64,000 bases of DNA from Seminavis robusta (taxonomy: Eukaryota; Bacillariophyta; Bacillariophyceae; Naviculales; Naviculaceae). Each line of letters starts with the position of its first letter. Positions within the stretch are counted from its first letter, which is position 1. Made by a program: the position numbers and the translations under genes. The notes beneath the pieces were generated by a model that saw nothing but the letters and a program-made list of their open reading frames with translations, made no database searches and was not told the DNA's origin. This document shows, piece by piece, positions 1 to 11,926 of this stretch. The DNA is taken from contig CAICTM010000148.1 of assembly GCA_903772945.1 (NCBI GenBank), forward strand, positions 1 through 64,000, read 5' to 3'.

Positions 1-100
1 CAACAACAAGAGCAACACAACAAGAGCAACAGAATGGTGGAGGAGGAGCGGCCGATCGCTACTACTACTACTACTACTACTATTACGGGTAGGTCTATTA

Positions 101-1865
101 TCAAATCTGTTATTATTGAAGGCACAGCAGTGACTTCTCTCCCTCATTCAATTCCTATGGTAAACAGGAGAGAAATACCAGCTTGGCCGACAACAGTGGT
201 ATAGCTACCGGCAGGAGGAGTTCTTTAAATCCAAGCCGATCGATCAATCGATCGAATCGATCGCAATGAGGTAAGCGTATTATCAAGTTATCAAGAGTGT
301 TAATTGAAGGTACAGCACTGACTTCTCTCCCTCATTGGATTTCTATGGTATTCAGGAGAGAATTCCGAGCTCGGCCGTCAACAGGTAAGTTGTTTTAATT
401 ATTCGAATCGATCGGTCGCACCTCTATAATCTCAAGCCTCACTCAAGCCGTCCTTCTCCGGTGTAGATTCGAAAGCCATCCCTCATTGAATCCTATGGAC
501 AATGGGATGGCAGTCAGTTTTTGGCCCATGACGGCCAAGTTGATGCAATTTGAAAAGCAAGAGAAAGTCCCCGGTCGTCGGCAGTTGAGCACAGAAAACA
601 AAACTCATATCTATTTGTTGTTTTCTCTGCTGTACTGCTGACGGCCGAGGAAATCCCATTGTCGACGGTCGACCGCTCCGGATAAGAAGAGGAAGAGGCT
701 CTGTTAACTCAAGCCCTATCAGCAGCTTGCACGGAGGAGATCATCGTCGGAGGAGATCGTCGTCGAATCATTGAAAAGGGAACATGAGAGAGCCAACAAT
801 ACACAAGAGAGTGGATCCTACTACTGGATTCATACCTCTAGTGTTATTTCCTAGTGTTTTGGTGGTGATTCATGTGTCGGTACCCAATTACCTGTATGCA
901 CAAGTCCTCGGGCGAACGACTTGCTTCTTTCGTACGATAAAGATAGATAGATAACTCGTAAGATAATAGATTACTGACCAATAGACCACTCCTTTCATTA
1001 GATAGACACCTTATAGATCAATAGGATTGACAATATTCTGTTGTGTATATATTTGTCATAAGGATCCAATGCGAGGTACCTGTACCGGAGTGTAGGGAGC
1101 AAAGCCGAACCTGAGTGTGTTCAGTACTGTTGCCACTGTCGCCGATGTAACTATACGGCAGCCAGCTACAATGGCTGGATTGACAATCTTCGGTTGTGCA
1201 TGTATTCGTCATAAGGATCCAACACGAGGTACTTGTACCGGAGTGTAGCGAGCAAAGCCGAACCTGAGTGTGTTTGGTACTGTTGCCACTGTTGCCGATG
1301 TAACTATACGTTGTGTAGCCGACTACATTGCTGGATTGACAATTTCGTTGTGCATGTATTCATCATAAGGATCCAATAAGGTACTTGTACCGGAGTGTAG
1401 AGCAAAGCCGAACCTGAGTGTGTTCGTACTGTTGCCACTGTTGCCATGTAACTATACGTTGTGTAGCCGACTACATTTGCTGGATTGACAATCTCGGTTG
1501 TGCATGTATTCATCATAAGGATCCAATACGAGGTACTTGTACCGGAGTGTAGCGAGCAAGCCGAACCTGAGTGTGTTCGGTACTGTTGCCACTGTCGCCG
1601 ATGTAACTATACGGCAGCCAGCTACAATGGCTGGATTGACAATCTTCAGTTGTGCATGTATCGTCATAAGATCCAATACAGGTACTTGTACGGAGTGTAG
1701 CGAGCAAAGCCGAACCTGAGTGGTTCGGTACTGTTGCCACTGTCGCGATGTAACTATACGTTGTGCGATGTTTTGTCATAATGATCCAACATGAGGTACT
1801 TGTACCGGAGTGTAGCGAGCTGGAACTAATGAATCAAGAGACGAACGCTGAAAAAACCCGAATAC
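101..1865 (+). mobile_element. RepA dispersed repeat, copy 1
   Basis: This is one copy of a dispersed element whose second copy lies at about 45750-47975 in the same orientation. The block 301-665 matches 46034-46400 closely by eye, including the phrases CTGACTTCTCTCCCTCATT and AAAACAAAACTCATATCTAT. Both copies then run into a tandem array with a period near 150 bp, and both end in a GAGACGAACGCTGAAAAAA tract followed by CCGAAT. Copy 1 has an internal duplication: the CTTCTCTCCCTCATT module occurs near 130 and again near 320. No protein-coding potential is visible. The left boundary may lie outside the window. The class is unknown; a non-autonomous transposon or satellite-carrying repeat are both possible. 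Confidence 0.75.
1020..1815 (+). repeat. Tandem array, period about 152 bp, about 6 units (inside RepA copy 1)
   Basis: The unit contains CATAAGGATCCAA followed by GTACCGGAGTGTAG, CCGAACCTGAGTGTGTTCG, GTACTGTTGCCACTGT and ACAATGGCTGGATTGACAAT. The GGATCC-containing segment recurs near 1063, 1215, 1367, 1519, 1669 and 1783, so the period is about 152 bp with a shortened last unit. Units differ by single-base indels and substitutions. Open frames across this region are chance products of the repeat. Confidence 0.9.
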
Positions 1866-2471
1866 CAGTACAGGATTTGAGAACAATCTTGATTTAAAAA
1901 AAAAACAGAGAGTCATGATTTATGGTTTACATGTAACATTGGGTTAGGGTTATTTTTGCACTGCAAGTAACATGGTTAGTGTCAGTCACTAGTCAATTCA
2001 GGACTCAGGGGGGAATTTGGTGAAAGCCTGATGTAACAGAGAGTATTTTTTAAGATTCATGATTTAAGAGAGAGTAGACTGTACCGGTACTCTCATCACC
2101 AATCGGTACCAGGTACCAGTGAAAAAAAATGACAATAAGTTTAGTTCCCACAAGCACATACTAGATTAAGGCCAATTGTGAGTTTTACACGTAGCCAAGT
2201 ACTGACTTTCTACACGTAGCCAAGTACTGACTTTCTACAGGTCGGAGAAGCCACCAACTAGCCTTGAGCGAGGCGATGTAAAAACCTTAAAAAAAGATCT
2301 AGTGAGTTACGTTAAATCAGTCCCAACGCTTCCGTGATCCATGCGAGGAGAGTTGTGTCCGGCCCACAACCAACCTTACGCAATCCCATGTGCTGGTGAC
2401 TGAACTCATTTCCACAAAAACAACAAAGAAGAACATGTCCACGATGACAGAAAGCCGCTGTTTCGAAGCCA
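1866..2471. other. Intergenic; short direct duplication at 2188-2237
   Basis: No gene is seen. The only structure is a perfect two-copy direct repeat of about 25 bp containing CACGTAGCCAAGTACTGACT at 2188-2237. Confidence 0.6.
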
Positions 2472-4688
2472 TTACAATGGCGCCGCAGCCCCAGCGACCT
2501 CAGGAGTAGTAGTAGGTTCACCATACTCAGAGGCCTGGATGGCAGCTTTGAGTTTTGCCCTTGTTTCGGCATCTAAATTTGCCACATTGTTGGTGACGGC
2601 CTTGGCCATTCTGTTTGTTGCAACTCCCAACTCTGTATCCTTGACATCCACTTGTCCATCCAACAGCGTCTTGAGCTTCGCCTCTTCCTCATCAGACCAC
2701 GCGACAACAGGAGGTGGAGAGGGATTTGCATAGTAGGCAGCAATCATGTCAAGTTTCCTTGATGGGATGGGTGAAACTTTCTTCCATTTGAGGAGTGCTT
2801 TGAGTTCTTTCGTCACAAAAGACTTCTCAGTTTCTTCGATAAGATTTCCTCTACGAGACAAGATCTCGTTGCTTGTTCTTGAAGTCTTTGAGCCTCCACG
2901 CGATTGGCCTTGTCATCTTTCAGCTTCTTGATCACGGCATCTTGTTCGGCGAGTTTTCGAGCTTTGAAGAAATCATCGCTATTCAGGTGATTTCCACCAG
3001 TCGCATAGAACATTTGCCCAGCAGTTTTGGCTTTCTTGATCACCAGTTGACGTTCTTTTGTGTTGGCAGTTGTCACCGCTACATAAGTGGATCTTGTTGG
3101 TGCATCCTTTCTCATATTCTTTCCCTCCATTCCATAGGAAGTCAGAACGTCGCAGTACATCTTGTTCAGCTCTTCAAGCTGTTTCAAGCGGGCAACTTCT
3201 TGCAGTTCCTCAGCTTCTGGTCCGGCTACAGCTGCTGCAGCTCCAATGGGAACTTCATGTCGGACGTTTGCATGGTTAAGGGCTGCTCTTGTTAGAGGCA
3301 CCGCTCCTACTTTCTTCCAACAGTTCAGGTTGGATTGACAATTGAATGCGTCACTGAAAGCATCTCGGAGGAAGGCATCGGTCTGCGAATCTGTCCCACC
3401 GAAGACAAGAAGAGGAAGGTCAGTAATTTGCATGCTAAGGTTCTTGTCGAATCTGGCTTGAGAGAGAACTCTGAGGTTGTCGCGATAGGAGGTCTTGTAG
3501 ACTCCATAGTTCTGATCAGTTTCCTGTGTGGCGCCAGTTGTGTTTGGGACTCCTGGAACGACATACACTCCCATCAATCGCAGATCGGCAAGCATCTCGA
3601 TGTTCATTCTTCCAGGTCCACTATCCAGCTTGGCAAGAACTCTTTTACCAGGTACATCCTCACAATCTGGATAAAGCCTCATGACGTTTGTCTTCAGGTA
3701 CTTGTCAAGCTCAACTGCATTCATTCCTGCTTTCTCATTCATGCCGAAGGTACAAGGAAAGGCTTTCCTTTGGTCATGGCCAAACTTCCCGGTGACATCT
3801 TTGCAATGTTCAAACCAATCGATTGACATTCTCTGTCCTTCCGTGGTTTGGGCCATTGTCTTGAGTTGAAAGTGAGGCGGAAGGGGATCACCAGCAGAAG
3901 TGCTCCCACAAATAATTGTGCAGGAATAGCCGCTCTTGTTGACTGCTGTGGCGCCACCTTGGATCTCAGGTGAGTAGAAAGTTATTGGAGGTCTTCCCCC
4001 TCTTTGTCCTGTTGTGTCATCAAGCGATCCATCTGTTTACAACGGGACCTCTCTTCAGAGGTGACACACCAATCAATCCTTGTCTTACATATCTGGCTGC
4101 TGTTTTCGCTGTTATGTTGCTCTTCAACCTTTTGTTGGTGGTATCCACAATCTCTTTGATGGTCCTCTTTTGTGGATCTCCCTTTGGCAACTGTTGGTTC
4201 CTGTGAATTAGCGTTGTTGCTGCTTTCATTGCACTCTTATCCCTTTGGGAAAGCTGAATTTGTCTTGCATTCACTCTTTGCAATTCCTTGCTAGTGCGTC
4301 TTGATGACTTGGTATCCTCTGTTTGCTGGCTACTCTCATCCAAGATAGACTCAAGAGGCGACACTTCTGATTGAGGATTGGTTGTTCCTAACAAAGGAGG
4401 ACTTGTTGTTGTTGTTCCGGTCAAACTGGATGCCTGAGAAGAACCTTCTGCAACACTCACACTCTTTGGCGGATTAGCAGCGGCATCGGTACCCAGCGGG
4501 CCACCAACAGAGACGACTACTTTGGCTGATGTGCGTCGGACCTTTTGGTAGTTGGTCATGTTGTTTCTTTGTGGAGTCGAGAAGCCAACCATTTTCATGG
4601 CCTCTTTCACTCTGATGGCTCCTTTGCTGATGGAAACAAGGGCTGCAGCCCTGTCGATCTTGCTCTGTTTCCTCTCAGGCTCGTTCAT
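2472..4688 (-). pseudogene. Decayed pogo-like (DDE_1-type) transposase
   Basis: Three pieces on the minus strand read as one transposase. The N-terminal piece (4688-4020, ATG at 4688) is basic and has helix-turn-helix-like stretches ending TAARYVRQGLIGVSPLKRG. The next frame, open from just after that stop down to 2813, holds the catalytic core: GDPLPPHFQLKT (the LPP strand of DDE_1), AKLDSGPGRMN (second acidic residue) and GATQETDQNYGVYKT (equivalent to the TQPLD-type segment with the third). A second shift near 2865 leads into a C-terminal frame ending at 2472. The usual segment between the DNA-binding domains and the LPP strand, which carries the first catalytic Asp, seems to be missing, so an internal deletion is inferred besides two frameshifts. 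No terminal inverted repeats were identified. Probably inactive. Confidence 0.7.
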
Positions 4689-5189
4689 ACTACTATTAAA
4701 GAAGACGATGCAACAGTGTTGTCCCTGAAAGGTAAGCCACAAGTCAACCAATCGGCACTTTTACAACAGCATGTCGATTTTCGGAGAAGTGACATGGCAT
4801 CCTTACACACCTCCGTTGTCAATTTCTACAGCTACGAAAGGCGAAAAGTCCATTACAAAGGTTGATCAGCTATCTTCATTACTATCACTAACGTTTCCGG
4901 TTACTGGTTGGATGGTGCTACTAGTTGCATAACAGTCAAAAGGTACGCCATGGTCGACTTTTCTGTGTTACAGAAAAACTTTTAAATTTTCGTTGGCTCA
5001 TAACCGTCCTTATTCTAGTACAAAGTGTACAAGATGGACAAGCCGGGTATCTCTGCAACACTTGCGGTACTTCTGGCAAGATGCATTGGAAACAAATAAA
5101 GGCCACACCTACCCCGGCACAATTAAAAAAGCTGAAAACTACTACAGTACTAGTAGTATAGGATCCATCACAATGGCTGGTTGGAAGAC
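4689..5189. other. Intergenic, no gene seen
   Basis: Open frames here are short and overlap on both strands, and none shows a recognisable domain. A frame near 5037-5160 contains CNTCGTSGK, but it is too short to support a gene. Confidence 0.4.
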
Positions 5190-5561
5190 ATGCCGGATTT
5201 GCCTGAAGCACCCACGGAACAGCCCAAGTACAACAAGAAGTACCATGGACTATTCGTCAAATTCATGAACTATCTACACCCGTCCAAGTCTTACACCAAG
5301 TCCGCTCGTTTCAAACCCAGTGCTTTGGTCGGCATCCAACCACTCCATGTTGCCAACTACTTGAAAGTGCGTGCATATGGTACGACCCACGTTGACTTCA
5401 AAGATCTTGAGCAGAATCCAACTTGCCAGTCGTTATTGTTCGTTGAGGAAGGCCCCACATCAGTACCGGTAGCAATAGTAGAGGAGGGAGAGGACGTTGA
5501 GCCCTCTTTCTCTTTGTGTTTCTTCGGAGCAAAGAAGCGGGTGATACTAGCTAGTAGATAG
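5190..5561 (+). CDS. Short unrecognised ORF, possibly a mobile-element remnant
   Basis: The first ATG (5190) gives about 123 residues beginning MPDLPEAPTEQPKYN and containing KYHGLFVKFMNYLHPSKS. The pattern of an acidic leader, an aromatic-rich helix and a basic linker recalls the N-terminal SAM-like domain of tyrosine-recombinase-type genes that are repeated in diatom genomes, but the catalytic part is absent and the similarity is only by eye. The final third is acidic and hydrophobic and may be out-of-frame continuation. No intron could be placed with confidence. It could equally be a chance ORF. Confidence 0.25.
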   Translation: MPDLPEAPTEQPKYNKKYHGLFVKFMNYLHPSKSYTKSARFKPSALVGIQPLHVANYLKVRAYGTTHVDFKDLEQNPTCQSLLFVEEGPTSVPVAIVEEGEDVEPSFSLCFFGAKKRVILASR

Positions 5562-7760
5562 CATGGTCTCTGTCGGGCGGACAATGGACAATGCTGTGGG
5601 ATCCATTTTTTGGCGGCAAGTTTTGGGCGCCAAGAGTGCGGCAAGCCTGAAGCGTAGGCATTTCGTGGAACTATTTTCGGCGTGGTCCGAATCACTTCAC
5701 TCCGTGGAAAGATCCCGCCAAGCAACAACAGGCTCCACGAAAACGCTACGAGTAGACTAGATCTACCAGTGCGAAAACCAACTCGACCCACTCGGAACGC
5801 ACCAGCCAGCCATATCCAACCGTGAGGGTCCCCACGATAGGCAAGCAGGATTGGATGGATTGTCCTTTACGATTAGTCTAGCTACGTACTAGCAACTGAT
5901 GAATAAAAGGGTACTAAAAGCCATAAGAAGCAAAAGCAATAGAAGATCAAGAAGAACGCTTTGACCAAACAAGCAGGATTGGCTTTCTACTGAGTACTAC
6001 CTGGTAGCTAAACTCATTAGGAGCGAAGCATTATTGTCGCGACAGTACGAAGGATGTCGAAGACGGGTCCTCCCAACTCATCAAATCGGAGCCGAGATAA
6101 ACGCACTGTTCAAGAAATTGGTTGCCTTCCACCTTCCACCACAATCGTGACAGTAGTTGACCTCAATAATCAATCTATGAGCTCTCATGACATATTATGA
6201 TTATCATCTACTAGAGTTGTGGTTTTGTGGTTTTCTCGACTACGCTGACCACCGACCACGAAGGGGCCTATTGATCAATTCCCACTTTGAACTTTCACAC
6301 GGATCTTCAACTTCAGACACACATTTGTACATAGGGAAGAAAGCTTTTCGTTGACTTGGATGAACAGATCGTAGTAACAAGAGCCCAGAGCCTTGCAGCC
6401 CTTCCGCCCTTCCTACATTTATGGGTAGATCAAGAGCCTTTGGTCCAAGCATACAGTACGAAGTACGAAGGCTACCCACTCCCGCCAGCCGCCAGCAAGC
6501 AGCATCTTAGATCCAAGCATTGCCTTCCGGCTACATGTTCAAGAGCGGGAAGGCTGGGGGCTTATTAGTGGGGTGTTTTGGGTTGGATAATATGCCCTCA
6601 AGAGGTAACTTACTTTGATATCAGTTGGTACAGCCAGCTAGTACCGTACTCCTACTCCTAGACTTCCTGTTGATCATCAATAGATCATCGACTGGACTCA
6701 GACTCATCCACTTTCATCGATCCACCCGTTGCGCTGCAGTTTGCAGTCCCCATGATGTTTGCAACCACAAGCCACTGTCACAAGCATCTCACTGGCCCAT
6801 TTTCTACGGTGGTCAAGTACATACATACATGTACCTGTAAAGTGTGAGCCAAGTTCTTTTTCAGCTGATTTTGCAGTTGAAGTAAGAAACACCAATTCAG
6901 CCAAGACTATGAGAGTCCAGACTCCTTTTTTGGTAGATTTGCTTTGTTGGTGTCTGACTGTGTCTGACTACATTTATGAAATTTGTGAATTTTCTGGATT
7001 TTGACATCGAGTCCACCACATCAGTTTCCGTTTCTGTAGTCCGTACTTTGTCTCAATGAATGCTCTTGAAATTCAGACACTTGTGGATTCTATGAAGGGA
7101 GACTCCTCTAATATTCATTCGCGTTTTTGTTTGTCAATTTCTTATGCTCTTCAACTTCGATGTACAGTACAAGTTGGATAAAAGCTTCGTAGGTTTTCAC
7201 GTTAAAATTTGGTAGTACACATCTCCTCCAAAACCGTATTTTGTTCTGACTTTCCAGAAGAATGTTCCAGGTACCTTACCGGGATTTAGAGTTCTTTCTT
7301 TTGCTTGAACTTTATTTACTTTCTACAGGCCTACTTCACCTCAATTCCCCCGTGTTTACAGAGCTTTTACAGTGATTTCACAAGCAACTTACCAACGTCG
7401 CTCATAGCTAATCCCGCCGTCCGCGAGGATGGGAGCCAGCGACGCCGCATCTAAAACCAATATTCGAAAAAACGATTTGCTCTTGGGCATCTCATCATTA
7501 CCGCCAACGATTCTTTCTCATCGCAGTGAATTAGCCACCCCAGTGTCGTTCAACAGACCCACCAAAATTTGTCCAGTCTTCCTGTTTGTCATTGGAGCCT
7601 TGCCTGGAGCCTGGATCGTTGACACCTTGGCTGAGGGTTTTTCGGAGGTGTTGGGGCTCACAATTTCGATCAGCGTTCTGGAATTCGCCAGTCTAGCATT
7701 CTCCATAATACCTCATCACTCATCACATACATTCCTTCTTTTTCTAGTCTCTCCGGCACT
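5562..7760. other. Long gene-free stretch
   Basis: About 2.2 kb with no supportable gene. Competing short ORFs occur on both strands around 6240-6570 and 7429-7812 without recognisable domains. The stretch contains scattered TACCGGTA- and CTAGCTAG-like palindromes typical of the intergenic DNA of this window. Confidence 0.5.
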
Positions 7761-8462
7761 ATGCTCCAAATGGATTTCCCCACTACCCTCTCTAACAGCC
7801 GTCTTCACATGACAGCACCAGCACAGGCTGCCAACAGTGCCAATGCTGGGCAGCAGCAAATTCCGTTCAACCAACAACACGGGGCAGGATACACTCATCA
7901 GCTTGCCACAACTGAACGAATCGATCCTTGTGCTTTGCTCAATACATTTGGTAGCAAGAAGGCAAAGAAGCTGCTACCTCCCGACTTCCGACCCAGCAAT
8001 TACACAGTCTTAGTAGGTCGAACACGTGAATGCCAAGAGCACGCTGGAAACAGACGTCTAAGGGCCATCGTCAATGCTCACTTGCAGCAGTACAACGAAG
8101 CCCCTGATAAGCTTGAAAAGACTGCGATTGTGACAGAAGTGTACAATCAGGTGCGAGCGGCAACAGCGATTGGGCACTTTGTCAAACTAGAAAAGGGAAG
8201 GTTCTACGAAGTGGGGGAACGTACAGCTCGCGAACGAATCGGGGCCATGTTCAGAGATAGCCTGAGTTGCAAGTATAAGTCAAGTGCCAAGAACAAGGTC
8301 GCAGCGAGGATGGTGAAGAAGTCCAGTAGGACCAGTCAAGACAGCAATGGCAGCATGCGCATGGCAGCTAACGCCGTCCAACAGTACTGGGAAGACCACT
8401 CCAGCAGTGCAACCACTGAATCGGGGCCGGCATTCGAGGACTTCTCAAATATTTTCGATTGA
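7761..8462 (+). CDS. DUF6824 domain protein
   Basis: Single-exon gene of 233 residues with an ATG start at 7761. After a Gln/Asn-rich leader, residues from about 70 to 175 match the diatom DUF6824 pattern: DFRPSNYTVLVGRTRECQ, a conserved GNRRLRAIVNAHL segment, and VKLEKGRFYEVGERTARERI followed by GAMFRDSLSCKYKSS. This domain is known as a large lineage-specific family in diatoms with no established biochemical role. Its basic surface and compact helical pattern have led to suggestions of DNA binding, which is inference. The C terminus (MRMAANAVQQYWEDHSS onward) is polar and acidic. There are no membrane segments or signal peptide, so a nuclear or cytosolic location is likely. A second in-frame ATG a few codons downstream is also a possible start. 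Confidence 0.85.
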   Translation: MLQMDFPTTLSNSRLHMTAPAQAANSANAGQQQIPFNQQHGAGYTHQLATTERIDPCALLNTFGSKKAKKLLPPDFRPSNYTVLVGRTRECQEHAGNRRLRAIVNAHLQQYNEAPDKLEKTAIVTEVYNQVRAATAIGHFVKLEKGRFYEVGERTARERIGAMFRDSLSCKYKSSAKNKVAARMVKKSSRTSQDSNGSMRMAANAVQQYWEDHSSSATTESGPAFEDFSNIFD

Positions 8463-10779
8463 AGGGGCCACTACGGTACAGCAACGCCAGCTTCAATGCG
8501 CATTACCACTAAACCCTGTCTAATACGTTAACGAATTGCATCTTCTTTTAATAAAACTTCTCAGTTCTGGTAACCAAAGCGAAGAGCCCATCTTGCTCTT
8601 GCTACAGTAGAATCGGAAACCAAACCTAATACCGAGAACCGGTACCGGTAGCACCCCGGCGGCTGCTCAACAGGTCGAAAGTAGCGCTGTTCTAGACGCC
8701 GGATCTGCGACTTCTATTAGAACAGTACCGGTACTGCGGCTGCCAGCTGCTGTGGTTACACTTCCAGCGCCTGGGTCGTGTGAATTTGGAACGCACCAGG
8801 AAGCCCATCAACCACCAACAGCCAGATAGCTTGTCATACATGTAGGCGTAGTACCACTGGCTAGTGGTACACATTTACCATCATCAGATTCGATTCTACA
8901 AGCCACAAGCACATGTAGACCAAAAAGTACGAAGTACAAGCAGTAGGCAGCGAAGAAGGTGTGGAGGGAAGGATTGAGTCTGGATCTATGATCACTATGA
9001 TGGCGCACCACTGGATCATTCAGGTGGACCGGTACGACCGTGCCCATGCGAACAAAATGAATGTTGTGATCCTTTTGTTCCAGACTTGTTCTTGGACAGT
9101 GGTCTTTGGACTGCTAGCTAGTATGCACCACTAGCTAAAGTTCTCGTTGCAACAAATAGATCTAAGTGGAGCATGCTCTAAGCTAAAGTACAACTACATC
9201 AGACATCAGATGCACGCTGAGATGAATTGTTAGACTAGGCTGTATCTAATTTATTTATCTTGAGTGCAACCAACTTGTCCCGCTTTTGGGTTGCGAATGT
9301 TGTTGCGATGCGACAGTTTGGGCATCCCCCGCCGCGGATGGTCGTGACCGTTCAGAAGCTTTTCATTGAAACACTGACGGAAAGTAGCAATCATCGAGTA
9401 GCTGTGCGACCTTTAAAACCCCTTTGCATTTTTGGGAGGTGCAGAAATGCATCATGCATCATTCCCCTTTCCAATCTATTATCATACCTCGAGTGCCAGC
9501 GCAGTCGACTGAATTGGTTTGCTTTTGATCGTTTCGAACTGAGTTGGGGTTCAATGGTCGTGATGGTTGCGGCAGAATTTGTTCGGGGGCTGCTTTTGGA
9601 GCCCAGCACGACGGCAACGAGACCATCCGCCTGGCCAAGCCCAAACCAACGGCAATCGTGAACGTCTTGGCATTCAGTACACCCACGTTACTGTAAGCAG
9701 CAGAAGAACGAAATTATCCCGACTGCTCGTACGTTTAATGAATGGGAGATCTGATTGTGTATCTATGCATAGTAGTCTAAAATTGGGAGCCTTGCATTCG
9801 ATCCCAGTGTTGGGCGTCCACGGGCCCTGCGTTTTGGTTGTTCGTTTTCAAAATAAGAATGAACCACCGGTACGGCACGGTTCGTTTAATTCCATGAGAC
9901 GTTCGACATGGGAACAGTGTACTCCTAGTATCTTTAATCTCTTGTACCGGTACCAGTACCAGGAGCAAGGATCTTTCTTCTTGATTTTGAAGGAAGCAAA
10001 CCACCATCCAAAAAGAATGAAGAAGAATGAAATCCTTGCTTTGTAGAACCGTTAGAGCATTCAATACCGGGGTCATACCCGTTCTTATCGCATGGCACCA
10101 ATTTACCACTGAGTTTATAATGTACATGTCCTATAAGACTAACTTTTGGTAAGACGTATATACACGCGCCATCCTACTCAATGTTAACGGCGATTAACGT
10201 CAAACGAGAACCATATATTTAACAAAGCTCTGCGATGCTGGAACCGCAGTCTCAAATTGATGACCACGTGCCACTCTGTGAACCGCATTCATCGCATTTT
10301 GCGTGACAGGTTTCTTTCAACACGTCATCTACGACAGAAAGCCTTGCGTCACGACGATGCAAGATGCACCTTTTCTGCTCGATAAGAACGGGTATCACCC
10401 ATAGCACAAAACCCAAATGGTCGGTGGCTTGACATACTCGCAGCAAGGCTATGCTTGCTCGCGAAAGAGAACCTCAACGCTCGTATTGTGATGTTAGAAT
10501 GATGTCATTGATGATATGGCAATTCTTCTCCTTAAGTAAATTTGAATCCAATCCAGGCTTTAAAGCCTGTGTTCTTTGGAACACTGGCTTCTTAGTCCCC
10601 AAAAGAAACAAATATAAAATTACTTAGCTTTCTGGAAAAGATTAACTTTTTAGTTGTAAAGCTCCTTTACCGGGAGGTGGAGAGGAAGCTGACAACGACT
10701 TTTCTTGTGACGAACAGTCTGTGAGGCTGGTACCAATACGCACAGATGCAACTCATCGCCACTCTCATGGAACCGTTGT
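8463..10779. other. Long gene-free stretch
   Basis: No supportable gene in about 2.3 kb. Competing ORFs at 9260-10127 on both strands lack domains and mostly begin at TTG or CTG codons. TACCGGTAC-type palindromes are frequent, for example at 8640-8660 and 9945-9960. Confidence 0.5.
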
Positions 10780-11565
10780 CTTTTCACCGTTTCTGGGCAT
10801 GTTCACAGACCATTATGGAGCTTTGGCCTTAATGTACATTCTAGCCGCCTTCGGGTCATCTGGTATTGCTTGACCATGATAGCATCTGTAACTGAGGCTC
10901 ACCAACTCTTGTATGTGGCATTTGCTCTCTCCAGTCTAACGTTTGTTGCAACTACCCAAATCATTATACAAACTGGATTGGTCATGCCAAGCAAGGGACA
11001 GTAGCGTGTCATTGCATTTCTCAATGCCTTGATCGAGGATGCAGGTACAATATTATACCTAATTCTCTACGCGATATTCAAGGCAGCTGGAGCCAGTTTG
11101 GTCCAAGTCATGGGAGGCTACTTGGGTTTGTCCATCTTCTGCTTTGGAGGTGCTATCTTGTTTTGGCATGCACTGCCCCGATCCTCTGAAGAAATAGTGG
11201 CTCATCAAAATACCGGTACATGTGCGGCTGCAGGCCCTACTACTAGTGCCGTGGAACATGCAGAAAAAGTCCATGTTGGGAATGATCCCGGTACAGATGG
11301 GGATGGTCAACCAATGAAACGCGGGTCTATTCTTGCCAGACAGAAGACAGCACTTGATTCCTTCCGCAAGCAACGGTCAAGGTCCTCCTCAAGTCAACCT
11401 TTCAACTCGAAGCCTTGTCAGAAACAGAAACGAAACAATCATTCTTCAAGGAGGAGTTGTTTTTTGATATGGTTGTCTCCTGCTGCTGCTAATGCATATC
11501 CATACGTGACTGATGCCCATAATCAATTCATTTTGCTATTATGCTGTATCATAGGTTCTCTCTAG
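10780..11565 (+). pseudogene. MFS transporter-like pseudogene (SLC43-like C-terminal half)
   Basis: Conceptual translation gives transporter helices broken across frames. One frame reads FSPFLGMFTDHYGALALMY and stops near 10873. A second frame continues with AFALSSLTFVATTQIIIQTG, has an in-frame TAG near 11004 directly after MPSKGQ, then runs on with RVIAFLNALIEDAGTILYL and GGYLGLSIFCFGGAILFWHA. The TDHYGALALMYILA and FLNALxxDAGTxxYL patterns resemble the second half of SLC43-like major facilitator proteins. The N-terminal half is not found upstream. The polar tail after 11190 has no transporter character. With at least one frameshift, one stop and a missing half, this is a dead fragment rather than a spliced gene. 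Confidence 0.6.
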
Positions 11566-11926
11566 CTAGCTAGATATAGGTAGTAACAGCCGTGTACTCA
11601 TCTCCAAACCTGCGGAGTACTAAATACTGGATCTACCCGTGCCCTCCCTTAGGCTTTCGGTTTGAAAGCCCGAACAAAGTTCGTACCGAGGTGGACAGGG
11701 TTCCCACCGGATAGATCAGTCAGCTGTGCGGTCTTTAATAAAAAACGCCTACCGTTGTTTTTGACCGTTGGCAACTCATGAGCTCTCGAACTGGGCAACC
11801 TGCGCACCCTTCTCTCTTCTCGCTTCTCTCTTCATCACTCCGCTTCCTTATTCATCACTCGCTGTGAGGTTCTTTGTTGTCTCTGTGTACTCGTATGTAT
11901 TTGTCGTCCATCATCTTGGTAAGAAG
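11566..11926. other. Intergenic / upstream region of the PPPDE gene
   Basis: The reading frame of the downstream gene stays open back to about 11770, but the first ATG in that frame is at 11927. The upstream residues are hydrophobic and could be translated only from a non-ATG start, so this is treated as the 5' region. A CT-rich tract lies at 11808-11860. Confidence 0.4.

Noticed and set aside
1018-1779. ORFs across the RepA tandem arrays (also at 46822-48039)
   Set aside because: They only reflect the repeating unit (the same Cys/Thr-rich peptide recurs) and change frame with each indel.
7429-7812. Plus-strand ORF of 127 codons just before the DUF6824 gene, with a competing minus-strand ORF at 7518-7706
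   Set aside because: Neither frame has a recognisable domain, they overlap each other, and the plus frame overlaps the ATG of the well-supported DUF6824 gene.
9260-10127. Several 70-160-codon ORFs on both strands
   Set aside because: Most start at non-ATG codons, they overlap one another, and none shows a domain or conserved-looking pattern.
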